DNA of 7,335 nucleotides from positions 1-7,335 of the forward strand of contig JAOUDF010000128.1 of assembly GCA_029859385.1 (NCBI GenBank), given 5' to 3'. Below are positions 1 to 6,723 of the stretch, piece by piece. Below the pieces are notes generated by a model. It was given only the letters and a program-made list of their open reading frames with translations. It searched no databases and was not told the origin of the DNA. How positions within the stretch are numbered: the stretch's first letter is position 1; every line of letters starts with the position of its first letter. The stretch is from Nitrospirota bacterium (lineage in GTDB: Bacteria > Nitrospirota > JAOUDF01). The translations under genes were made by a program, and so were the position numbers.

Positions 1-1
1 C

Positions 2-3000
2 GCCAAGGGCGCCTATGTGGATACGGACATCTACTACTCCGTAGCCGGTGCGGCACTGACCGTCAGCGGTGCCGGTACCATCCTATATATACCGACCGGC
101 TATACGTACACCCCCGGCGGCGACGTAACAACTCCGGCCATGACGAACGTGGGCACATTTACCGGCGGTACCGGCACCATCACGGTCAACGGTGCTCTAA
201 CCATAGCCGGAGGCACGTATACGGCGACAAACGGCACGACATCGGTGAGCGGCAACCTTACTCTATCTGGTGGAAGTTTTGCCCACAATTCGGGGTCTTT
301 CGTCCTCAATGGTACCAGCCAGACCATTACAGGCTCCTTCAGTTTCAACGATTTCACGAAGACCGTGGCTGTGGCCGCTACCCTTACCTTCGGCGCCGGC
401 ACGACAACGATTTTTTACGGCGCGGTGACTCTGGAAGGCGCGTCGGGTCAACTCCTGAGCCTCGTTTCATCGTCGGTAGGGACCCGTTGGAAATTCACGC
501 TGAACCTGGGTGCATCAAAGACCATCAGTTATGTCAGTGTGAAGGATTCCGACGCTTCGGGCTCTGACGGCACCTACAGGCCCATAAGTCCAGCGAGTTC
601 TACCGATGCCGGCAACAACGTCGACTGGTTTACCCTTGATACTATGACGGCAAAATTGATGATGGTTTACTCCAGTTCGGCTGCTCCCGGCTCGCTCTAT
701 CCGAAGAGCAGGATGTGGAGCAGCGGCTGGACCGGCGAGAGGACCCTTCCTGTGGTAACCACCACTAACCCGAAGCAGGTGGTGGTAAGGACGAAACCGG
801 CGGGAGGCAATGAGCGCTTGGCTGCCATACGGGATGCGGGGAATAATTTCTTCCTCTACAGTTCACAAGGTGGCGACTGGACCAAGAATGTCTCGGGCAT
901 CACGCTTCCTGCCAATAATCTACGGTCTTTCGACCTGGCCCACGAACGGGTTTCGGGAAAGGCGGTGGTCGTTTACAATACCTCAGCCGCCGGGACAACA
1001 TTGAAATACCGGGTATGGAACGGTGCATCGTGGGGGGCCGAAACCGCCCTGCCAGCGATTCCAACAACAGGTGTGATTGACTGGGTTCGTCTTGAAAGCA
1101 AACCAGGGACCAATGAGATCATGCTGGCATGGGTCGATGCCAATTCCGACCTTGCCGCTGCCGTATGGAATGGCGATACCCAGGCATGGACAGTTAATGC
1201 AACAAGGCTCACTCTGAGTACTGCGTCACCAAATTTCCAGCCCTTTGACATCGCCTACGAAACGACAACGGGAACCGCCATGATAGCCTACCTCGAAGCG
1301 GTGGCAACGCCCAAATACTACACCTATAATAGTGGTTCATGGAATGGGCCTTTGACTGCCCCGGCCCTCAGCGGAGCCGGCGAGTATCTCCGCCTCGTTG
1401 CCGACCCGAGAGCAGGGTCGAACAAGATAATGATGGGGGTGGGAACCGATGGCGGCAACTGGCTCGATGTTGATCTCTGGAATGGGACCTCGTGGGAGGC
1501 GACCCCGATTAACCTTACCGTTAAATACAGCCCTCAAAACTGGGGTGGGCGTGCCTTCGACCTGGCCTGGGAGAGTGAAACGGGCAGAGTAATCGTGGTC
1601 TACGGAACCAGGGTTTACAGGGGACAGTACCGCATGTGGGACGGTGTTGCGTGGGGTGCCGGAAACTGGACGGCCGAGGCGAACATGCCATCCGGCGCTA
1701 CCAATCCGATGTGGATACAGATGGCCTCTGACCCTGGTTCCAATGAAATATTATGCGGTATCACCGATGCATGGCAAAATGATCTGAATATCCACCGGTG
1801 GAACGGCAGCATGTGGCTGGGGAGACAGGAATTCTCGGTGAACGTTGTTAGTAGCGCTACAGAGAATTTCATGTTCTCGTACCGTACCGATGCCAAACCG
1901 GTGGCGGTCATCTCTGCGCCGGTGAACTTTGAGAGCCTCTCCGGCACACTTTATACCATAACCGGTGCCGCATCCGACGACTACGGCGTCTACAAGGTAG
2001 AGGTGCACATCCAGCGGGATACGGTGCCTCCGACCCACTGGACCGGCGCGCAGTGGACCACCGATGAGCACTGGCTGCGGGCGACCAATACCACCGCGTG
2101 GTCCTACGTATGGCAGTTGCCGCCGGACCACGGTACTTACACCTATACCATTGTCGCCCGGGCCACCGACAACACGGGGCAGTTAAGCAATGAGTCGACG
2201 CCCGTCACGGGAGTCAAGGTCTACACCATCCCTGACCCGTTGACGGTTTACCGCAACGCGGCAGTGGTCGACAGCTCCACCCAGATCACCGCCAACGCCT
2301 GGTACAGCGGCGACGGCAATGCCGACAGCTCCACCCAGTTCGAGACGGGGCCGTCAGACACGGGGCCATGGACCGACCAGGGGAGCCTTGCCACCGTGAC
2401 TTCGGACCAGGAGTACTTTGTACGACAGAAGGCCATTGGCGGACTTACTGCAGGAACCCCTTATTACATCAGGATTACCCATACCGACCCTGACGGCGTG
2501 ACGGGGACCAACCCAGAGGTTCTGGGCCCCTATACCACCAAGACCAACGGCACCACGACACGGGCCATTACCGCGGTAGTCGATGATTGTACCCAGGTAA
2601 CGGTGAGCGCCACCTTCGACGACGACGGCAACGACAACGGTACGACGGCCTTCCACTACAGCACCGACGGTTCCGCCTGGACCCCGGCCCCCGGCTGCGG
2701 CGCCGTGGCCGGAGCATCTCCACGAACCTGTGCAGTGACCGGTCTTGTGGCCAATACGACCTATTTCTTCAAGGCGACCTTCAGCGATGTCGACGGCATT
2801 TCGGGGCTCAATCCCATCACCAGCCCTGACCCATCGCCCTATAAAACGCTGGCTGCCTGTCTTGCCCGGGGGACGACCGTAGGGGCTCTGAGCGTGGACA
2901 ACAGCAACTGCCGCCAGCTTTCAGTACGAGCCGCCTACACCGGCGACGAGGATGCCGACGGTTCAACGCTGGTAGAGTTCAAGAAGACCGCCGATTCTAC

Positions 3001-6000
3001 CTGGAGTACTGCCTGTGCAGCGGTCACCGGGGCGTCTCCGCGGACCTGTTACGTCACCGATATGACAGGTCTTTCCGCTTCGACCTCCTACGATGTGCGC
3101 GTTACCTGGACCGATGCCGATAGTGTAACGGGCACCAACCCGCAGAGCACGACCGTAAGCACCCCCGCCTGCGGCAGCGCTGACATCTTCCCGCCGACGC
3201 TGACCCTGTTCCGGCCGATGGACAACGCCACGGTGAGCGGCAACGCCACCTATCCGGTCAGAGTAGAGATCACCGCCTATGACCGGCATGGACTTGACGG
3301 TGGGACGGTGAAGGCGATCATCGACGGCACCGAGTACGCCACGACCGCCAACCCCAACGTCAGCGGCAATTATTATTACGACTGGACGCCCGCCACCACC
3401 GGCTACCACACGGTGCAGGCCAAGGGAGCCGACACTGCGGGGAACTTCGGGTTCTCCGCCACCTTCAAGGTCTACGTCAACAGCATCACCATCGATGGCA
3501 ACGGCCTGTTCACCGGCGACGGCAAGCTCCTTGTCCGGGAGAACACGTCGCAGCTTTGCTTCGACTGTCACGGCGGCATCCAGACCCACAGCAGCCAGAA
3601 CCTGAGCCCGAAGTACGGCAACTGGGCCATCGACTGCCGCACCTGCCACACCCCGCACAACACGGCCAACATCTTCCTGGTCCGGCCGGTCATCAAGACG
3701 CCGAACAGTGGGGAGAAGACCATCGACTTCCGCAACACCACGGGGCAGGCCGACTACTCCTACGCCACCAAGACCAGTCCCGGCAACGGCCCCTGCGAAG
3801 TGTGTCACACCAAGACCAGAAACGGCGACGACTCGGGCCGTTATAGAAACACCGGCACCGGTCCCGGTCCCAAGGGAGATTCCCATTTTACCGACCAGCG
3901 GTGTACCGACTGCCACAAGCATACGCAAGGGTTCAGCCCCATCAGCCCCGGAAACACTTCATGCGGCACCTGCCATCCCGACCGGTGGACCGCCATGAAC
4001 GCCACGACGAACGAGTATCATATGTACATGCAGAACTCCGACACCACCGCTATTACGGGCGGGATAGGGACAGGGAGCAAGTATCCGTCCAAGGATCAGT
4101 TCCTCGCCGGAGACGCCGAGAGCGAGCACCGCCGCTGCCTCATGTGCCATGCCGACATGGATGTATGGCATTACAAGAACAACCCCAACAGCCCTGGGGT
4201 ATCGTATAACCTGCGGGTGTCTATCAGCGTAGCGCCCGACGCAGCCGACCCGGCTACCTTTACCAACAAGGACTTCGACGGAACCCGGGCCGACGGCGGC
4301 CTGTGTTTCTCGTGTCACCGGAATCAGCAGACGAAAAACACGGCCAAGATGAAGAACTCGGGCACAGTCAACACCCCTGCCTGGGACCTCGACGAGTTCA
4401 AGGCAGGTACCCACAACTACTCGGTGCCGGTGAACTTCAAGGCGGACAACTCCACCTTCAACGCCACCTGCGTGAAATGCCATACCGACACCATGATCAA
4501 GGACTACCAGTCGTCTAAGTATAAGGTGGGCGCCCACAGCGGTACGACGCGGAGCTACCTTGCCAACATCAACAAGAACTCCACTACTGTAGAGACGACC
4601 TACAACTCACTGGAAGAGAACATGTGTTTCCAGTGCCACAGCATGAGCACCGAGGGCCCTGACAACTACAACCCCAATGGGTGGGACGGCGTTGCAGCCG
4701 GTGATGGCAAGGACGGCTATAATGTACAGACCATGAACAAGAAGGCGCAGAGGATGAAGTTCCTCTTCAGCAAGGACTCGTCGCACCCCATCGACGGAGC
4801 CCCGCCATATGATTCTATCAACGGATTGAACCAGGCCGCGGGACGGCACCGGGTGGATGAGGGAGTCGACGACACGGTAACTCCCAGCGGGGTGCAGATC
4901 GCCAACTGGAACCCGGCGGCGACGAGACACGTAGAGTGCATGGACTGTCACAACCCCCATGCCACCAATGCGACGCCCCGGAACATGACGACCTGGCGGC
5001 CCAACCCCTATCACACCACTACTACCGATTACGGCAGTGGCGCCAACGGCATCATGAGCGGCTACCAGGTGGTAGAGGGCTCTTTCGGCGGTCAAATCGG
5101 CGGGGCCAACTATGGCACGTGGGGGGTAAACCCCACCTACACTGCAGGGGTAGGGGGTGTGGCGCCCACCAGCTTTACCAAGATCACCAATTTGACTGGC
5201 GATAACATGATGTACCAGCTCTGCTTCAAGTGCCATTCCCTCTATGCTTACGGAGCAACGCCGCCCCAGATCCCGTGGGGGACAAGCGCCTATAATGCCG
5301 GCGCAGGCGATTCGTGGGGTGGTTATCCCAATAACACCAACCATGACTGGACTCCCGGTCCCGAGAGCGACCTGTCGGTGGACTTCAATCCGTATAACCT
5401 GGGAATGCACCCGGTTAACCGGCGAGGCAGGAACCAGCCGGCGCCGCACCTGAGCACCAACTGGCCGTTCTTCAACGGCGGCGCAGGAAATCAGGCAGGG
5501 AGCACCTGGTGGGTTACCGGAGCGGTCCCGGGCTCAAACGGCACGGTTAATTATAACGCCGCAACCAAGGTGGTGACTATTGCCGCAGGTAACAACTTTC
5601 CGACGTACTACATGCAGCCCGGATGGAAGATTCAGTTTACCCTGAACAGACCGACTGCTCCCACGGCGGGGAACACCGCCACCTATTGGTACGAGATAAA
5701 GACGGTGGACAGCGCCACCCAGCTTACCCTGGTATCGGGGCCTGCCGCCAACCAAACTGGAGTCATGTTCAATATTTCAGCCGGTCTAGGCTGGACTTTC
5801 GTGCCCCCCTATGGTCCCTGGAGCACCCTGGCCTGCGGCGATTGTCACCAGAGCGGCGACAAGAACGACCCGGCTGGGCCCCACGGCTCCGACAACCCGT
5901 GGATACTCAGGGAAATCAACTACAGCGCGGCGGTGGACAACGACCTCAATGGTTCGATTGTCGATGCGGTTGATTATATAAACACGAGTACCGGCATTTC

Positions 6001-6484
6001 CGGTGACGAGACCGGCTGGGTTGCTACCAACACCATATGCTATTCATGCCACCGGCGGGATGTCTATGGATGGACTGCAAAGAATAACGGGTCCAACTCA
6101 AACGAGGCCAATACGCCTGGAGGTACGGTAAGTCGCGCGACCTATAGTCGTTTCAATAGTCATGTGCCCGGCGGCGAGGAAGACCCGAAGTTTAACGCGT
6201 TTAATATATGGTGCCTGAGTTGCCACGGCGGAGAAACAGACAACGGCAGTGGCACCGGCATCGGCGCTATTCACGGCAGTAACCGCGGGGTCGGAAGCAG
6301 AGGGGGTGCAACGCAACTGGGTATGCGGTTGCGTAACGGTGCCGGCGTAGGGGGGCACACCGTTACTGCTGGTGGAGGAAGCTGCTGGACAAAGAGCCCG
6401 GTGAACGATTCCGTGAGCTCTTGCAACGTTAATCATGCACCTGCTGGCTATACCAGCACATACGACTACACTATCGTGGACTGA
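2..6484 (+). CDS. Giant modular extracellular multiheme c-type cytochrome (14 CxxCH hemes), 5' end outside window
   Basis: The product is probably an exported cell-surface or extracellular electron-transfer protein. The frame is open from base 2 to the TGA at 6482-6484, with no stop upstream of the GTG at base 17 and no signal peptide in view, so the gene starts outside the window. At least 2160 residues are visible. Numbering from that GTG, the order is: beta-helix-like repeats (1-204), eight-unit propeller-like repeats (205-620), Ig-like domain (626-738), three FN3-like repeats (740-1055), second Ig-like domain (1056-1155), then 14 CxxCH motifs starting at 1181, 1207, 1260, 1296, 1316, 1374, 1430, 1485, 1537, 1641, 1736, 1940, 2008 and 2066. 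About 22 histidines outside the motifs are available as distal axial ligands, enough for bis-His coordination of all 14 hemes. There is no C-terminal membrane segment. Heme attachment would need Sec export and cytochrome c maturation (family knowledge). Domain order resembles large Geobacteraceae cytochromes, but I recognise no named homologue. Redox partner and substrate are unknown. Confidence 0.95.
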   Translation, partial: AKGAYVDTDIYYSVAGAALTVSGAGTILYIPTGYTYTPGGDVTTPAMTNVGTFTGGTGTITVNGALTIAGGTYTATNGTTSVSGNLTLSGGSFAHNSGSFVLNGTSQTITGSFSFNDFTKTVAVAATLTFGAGTTTIFYGAVTLEGASGQLLSLVSSSVGTRWKFTLNLGASKTISYVSVKDSDASGSDGTYRPISPASSTDAGNNVDWFTLDTMTAKLMMVYSSSAAPGSLYPKSRMWSSGWTGERTLPVVTTTNPKQVVVRTKPAGGNERLAAIRDAGNNFFLYSSQGGDWTKNVSGITLPANNLRSFDLAHERVSGKAVVVYNTSAAGTTLKYRVWNGASWGAETALPAIPTTGVIDWVRLESKPGTNEIMLAWVDANSDLAAAVWNGDTQAWTVNATRLTLSTASPNFQPFDIAYETTTGTAMIAYLEAVATPKYYTYNSGSWNGPLTAPALSGAGEYLRLVADPRAGSNKIMMGVGTDGGNWLDVDLWNGTSWEATPINLTVKYSPQNWGGRAFDLAWESETGRVIVVYGTRVYRGQYRMWDGVAWGAGNWTAEANMPSGATNPMWIQMASDPGSNEILCGITDAWQNDLNIHRWNGSMWLGRQEFSVNVVSSATENFMFSYRTDAKPVAVISAPVNFESLSGTLYTITGAASDDYGVYKVEVHIQRDTVPPTHWTGAQWTTDEHWLRATNTTAWSYVWQLPPDHGTYTYTIVARATDNTGQLSNESTPVTGVKVYTIPDPLTVYRNAAVVDSSTQITANAWYSGDGNADSSTQFETGPSDTGPWTDQGSLATVTSDQEYFVRQKAIGGLTAGTPYYIRITHTDPDGVTGTNPEVLGPYTTKTNGTTTRAITAVVDDCTQVTVSATFDDDGNDNGTTAFHYSTDGSAWTPAPGCGAVAGASPRTCAVTGLVANTTYFFKATFSDVDGISGLNPITSPDPSPYKTLAACLARGTTVGALSVDNSNCRQLSVRAAYTGDEDADGSTLVEFKKTADSTWSTACAAVTGASPRTCYVTDMTGLSASTSYDVRVTWTDADSVTGTNPQSTTVSTPACGSADIFPPTLTLFRPMDNATVSGNATYPVRVEITAYDRHGLDGGTVKAIIDGTEYATTANPNVSGNYYYDWTPATTGYHTVQAKGADTAGNFGFSATFKVYVNSITIDGNGLFTGDGKLLVRENTSQLCFDCHGGIQTHSSQNLSPKYGNWAIDCRTCHTPHNTANIFLVRPVIKTPNSGEKTIDFRNTTGQADYSYATKTSPGNGPCEVCHTKTRNGDDSGRYRNTGTGPGPKGDSHFTDQRCTDCHKHTQGFSPISPGNTSCGTCHPDRWTAMNATTNEYHMYMQNSDTTAITGGIGTGSKYPSKDQFLAGDAESEHRRCLMCHADMDVWHYKNNPNSPGVSYNLRVSISVAPDAADPATFTNKDFDGTRADGGLCFSCHRNQQTKNTAKMKNSGTVNTPAWDLDEFKAGTHNYSVPVNFKADNSTFNATCVKCHTDTMIKDYQSSKYKVGAHSGTTRSYLANINKNSTTVETTYNSLEENMCFQCHSMSTEGPDNYNPNGWDGVAAGDGKDGYNVQTMNKKAQRMKFLFSKDSSHPIDGAPPYDSINGLNQAAGRHRVDEGVDDTVTPSGVQIANWNPAATRHVECMDCHNPHATNATPRNMTTWRPNPYHTTTTDYGSGANGIMSGYQVVEGSFGGQIGGANYGTWGVNPTYTAGVGGVAPTSFTKITNLTGDNMMYQLCFKCHSLYAYGATPPQIPWGTSAYNAGAGDSWGGYPNNTNHDWTPGPESDLSVDFNPYNLGMHPVNRRGRNQPAPHLSTNWPFFNGGAGNQAGSTWWVTGAVPGSNGTVNYNAATKVVTIAAGNNFPTYYMQPGWKIQFTLNRPTAPTAGNTATYWYEIKTVDSATQLTLVSGPAANQTGVMFNISAGLGWTFVPPYGPWSTLACGDCHQSGDKNDPAGPHGSDNPWILREINYSAAVDNDLNGSIVDAVDYINTSTGISGDETGWVATNTICYSCHRRDVYGWTAKNNGSNSNEANTPGGTVSRATYSRFNSHVPGGEEDPKFNAFNIWCLSCHGGETDNGSGTGIGAIHGSNRGVGSRGGATQLGMRLRNGAGVGGHTVTAGGGSCWTKSPVNDSVSSCNVNHAPAGYTSTYDYTIVD
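155..394 (+). repeat. Four 20-residue beta-helix-like repeats in the cytochrome's N-terminal part
   Basis: Residues 47-66, 67-86, 87-106 and 107-126 align as 20-residue units. The first two start with an aromatic at position 2 and end in L-T-[IL]-x-G-G, rich in G, T, S and N; the third and fourth are more diverged. This alternation of small polar residues with single beta-branched residues is typical of right-handed parallel beta-helix or adhesin-like surface proteins. The segment closes near residue 204 with a D-S-D-A-S-G stretch and an N-N-V-D-W ending, a pattern I associate with the ends of such bacterial surface domains. It probably continues upstream of the window. The role is inferred to be a stalk or adhesive surface rather than catalysis. 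Confidence 0.7.
629..1876 (+). repeat. Four ~105-residue tandem repeats (eight half-units), predicted eight-bladed beta-propeller
   Basis: Repeat units begin near F205, F305, F410 and F514, a period of 100-105 residues. The clearest units start with F-D-[LI]-A followed by a T/S-G-x-hydrophobic strand ending in VVY or similar. Each unit divides into two halves, each ending in a beta strand plus a turn resembling W-N-G-x-x-W, for example RVWNGASW, DLWNGTSW, RMWDGVAW and HRWNGSMW. The second half starts with a G-[ST]-N-[EK]-I-[ML] strand. Eight half-units of about 50 residues, with a regularly placed tryptophan, fit an eight-bladed beta-propeller. It is not a typical NHL, WD40 or Kelch signature, so the family is left unnamed. 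Propellers usually bind ligands or partners, so a docking role in the cytochrome is inferred. Confidence 0.72.
1892..2230 (+). other. Ig-like domain 1 of the cytochrome
   Basis: Residues 626-738 start with a P-V-A-V-I-S-A-P strand, then a G-A-A-S-D-D-Y-G-V-x-x-V-E-V motif and end with Y-T-Y-T-I-V-A-R-A-T-D-N-T-G-Q. This is the usual pattern of bacterial Ig-like beta-sandwich domains in extracellular proteins, where the final motif reads A-x-D-x-x-G. It links the propeller to the FN3-like repeats and is probably structural. The central loop, with several W and H residues (about 660-695), is longer than usual. Confidence 0.65.
2234..3181 (+). repeat. Three tandem FN3-like repeats of ~100 residues
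   Basis: Units cover residues 740-848, 849-948 and 949-1055. Each has a conserved start (V-D-[SDN]-x-x-Q-[IVL] region), an acidic loop (GDGNAD, DDDGND or GDEDAD) followed by a strand, and an FN3-type G-L-x-A-x-T-x-Y-x-x-[RK] strand leading to a [ST]-D-x-D-x-[VI]-[TS]-G-x-N-P loop. Units 2 and 3 share an identical G-A-S-P-R-T-C segment and four cysteines at matching positions (858/965, 894/1000, 905/1011, 948/1052). Unit 1 has none. The acidic loops could bind calcium and the cysteines probably form two disulfides per unit; both are inferences. The repeats most likely act as spacers or adhesion modules. Confidence 0.75.
3182..3481 (+). other. Ig-like domain 2, directly before the heme region
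   Basis: Residues 1056-1155 show a typical bacterial Ig-like domain: P-P-T-L-T-L strand, P-x-D-N-A-T-V-S-G loop, V-R-V-E-I-T-A-Y-D strand, V-K-A-I-I-D-G strand, Y-Y-Y-D-W strand and a closing H-T-V-Q-A-K-G-A-D-T-A-G-N motif. A short linker, residues 1156-1180, joins it to the first heme motif. It is probably a structural connector that holds the heme module away from the surface scaffold. Confidence 0.75.
3557..6226 (+). other. 14-heme cytochrome c region (CxxCH array)
   Basis: All 14 motifs are canonical CxxCH: CFDCH 3557-3571, CRTCH 3635-3649, CEVCH 3794-3808, CTDCH 3902-3916, CGTCH 3962-3976, CLMCH 4136-4150, CFSCH 4304-4318, CVKCH 4469-4483, CFQCH 4625-4639, CMDCH 4937-4951, CFKCH 5222-5236, CGDCH 5834-5848, CYSCH 6038-6052 and CLSCH 6212-6226. 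Each cysteine pair would hold one c-type heme by thioether bonds, with the motif histidine as proximal ligand. Distances between motif starts are 26, 53, 36, 20, 58, 56, 55, 52, 104, 95, 204, 68 and 58 residues. Spacing is nearly regular for hemes 5-9 and loose for 9-12. Motifs of the T-P-H and N-P-H type just after hemes 2 and 10 are common in multiheme cytochromes. No enzyme-type (CxxCK) heme is seen, which favours electron transfer over catalysis. Confidence 0.96.
5507..5782 (+). other. Beta-rich insert domain between hemes 11 and 12
   Basis: Residues 1831-1922 contain no cysteine or histidine and interrupt the heme array. The sequence alternates short strands: V-N-Y-N-A-A-T-K-V-V-T-I, then P-G-W-K-I-Q-F, then Y-W-Y-E-I-K-T-V-D-S-A-T-Q-L-T-L. 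The last two resemble small beta-barrel domains, also found in phage virion and surface proteins, of the form G-D-x-I ... Y-x-I-x-x-V-x-S-x-T-x-L-T-L. I read it as a folded insert in a loop between two heme-binding parts. Its function is unknown; binding to a surface or partner is a guess. Confidence 0.6.
6383..6436 (+). other. C-terminal C-x12-C-x3-H tail motif of the cytochrome
   Basis: Residues C2123, C2136 and H2140 lie in the last 33 residues, after the fourteenth heme site. The two cysteines are 13 residues apart and the second is followed by N-V-N-H, so this is not a CxxCH motif. It could be a disulfide-closed tail or, less likely, a variant heme site with histidine supplied three residues later. 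The histidine could also be a distal ligand to another heme. The residues are visible; their use is inferred. Confidence 0.4.
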
Positions 6485-6530
6485 GGCCTTCTGTTCGGCT
6501 CTAATCTAATCGATCTTTAATTATTGCTAA

Positions 6531-6562
6531 GTAACCCTCTTCCTACTATGGAAGGGGGTTAC
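6531..6562 (+). terminator. Rho-independent-type terminator after the cytochrome gene
   Basis: GTAACCCTCTTCC (6531-6543) pairs with GGAAGGGGGTTAC (6550-6562) over 13 base pairs with a single G-U wobble and a six-base loop. It lies 46 bases after the stop codon and is followed by a T-rich stretch (ATTTCTT, then TTGTTCTTTTC) rather than an unbroken T run. It should end transcription of the cytochrome gene and separate it from the NHL gene downstream. Confidence 0.8.
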
Positions 6563-6625
6563 ACATTTCTTACGTTGTTCTTTTCATCGTGCACCAGCAC
6601 ATTTATTCTGAAAAAACCTGTAAAA

Positions 6626-6637
6626 TCAAATATTTGA
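6626..6637. promoter_or_regulatory. Palindrome TCAAATATTTGA upstream of the sigma-54 promoter
   Basis: This is a perfect 12-base palindrome centred about 56 bases before the predicted transcription start. It could be a regulator site for the NHL gene. It sits in very AT-rich DNA, where chance palindromes are more common, and it is nearer the promoter than most sigma-54 activator sites. No regulator is identified. Confidence 0.25.
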
Positions 6638-6661
6638 ATATTTAGTTAAATTAATGGGCCA

Positions 6662-6676
6662 TGGCACCATAATTGC
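6662..6676 (+). promoter_or_regulatory. Sigma-54 (RpoN) -24/-12 promoter for the NHL gene
   Basis: TGGCAC (6662-6667), five bases, then TTGC (6673-6676) match the sigma-54 core consensus TGGCAC-N5-TTGC at every core position. The invariant GG (6663-6664) and GC (6675-6676) are separated by exactly 10 bases, as required. Transcription would start near 6688, giving a leader of about 36 bases before the ATG at 6724. Sigma-54 promoters need an ATP-dependent enhancer-binding activator, so the downstream gene is predicted to be switched on by a specific signal. RpoN is known to control many respiratory genes in Geobacter. Confidence 0.82.
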
Positions 6677-6723
6677 GTACAAACGTATACGAAGTTTTGT
6701 GTTCACGTGTACGGGTTAGGGCA

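Noticed and set aside
17..19. GTG as the real start codon of the cytochrome gene
   Set aside because: The frame stays open upstream to the window edge, no ribosome binding site precedes it, no signal peptide follows it, and it lies within a beta-repeat domain.
2588..3172. Cysteines of the FN3-like repeats as extra heme sites
   Set aside because: None are in CxxCH arrangement and no histidine follows them. Their matched spacing in two copies fits disulfides better.
2963..3928. 321-codon open frame on the minus strand
   Set aside because: It lies wholly opposite the cytochrome gene across clear FN3, Ig and heme motifs. Its G/V/A/R-rich composition is what the antisense of GC-rich codons gives, and it shows no domain.
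4607..5449. 280-codon open frame on the minus strand
   Set aside because: It is antisense to hemes 9-11, has no recognisable domain or signal, and is explained by codon bias of the opposite strand.
6634..6662. Possible sigma-70 promoter starting with TTGAAT
   Set aside because: No acceptable -10 box lies at the required spacing, and the sigma-54 match close by is far stronger.
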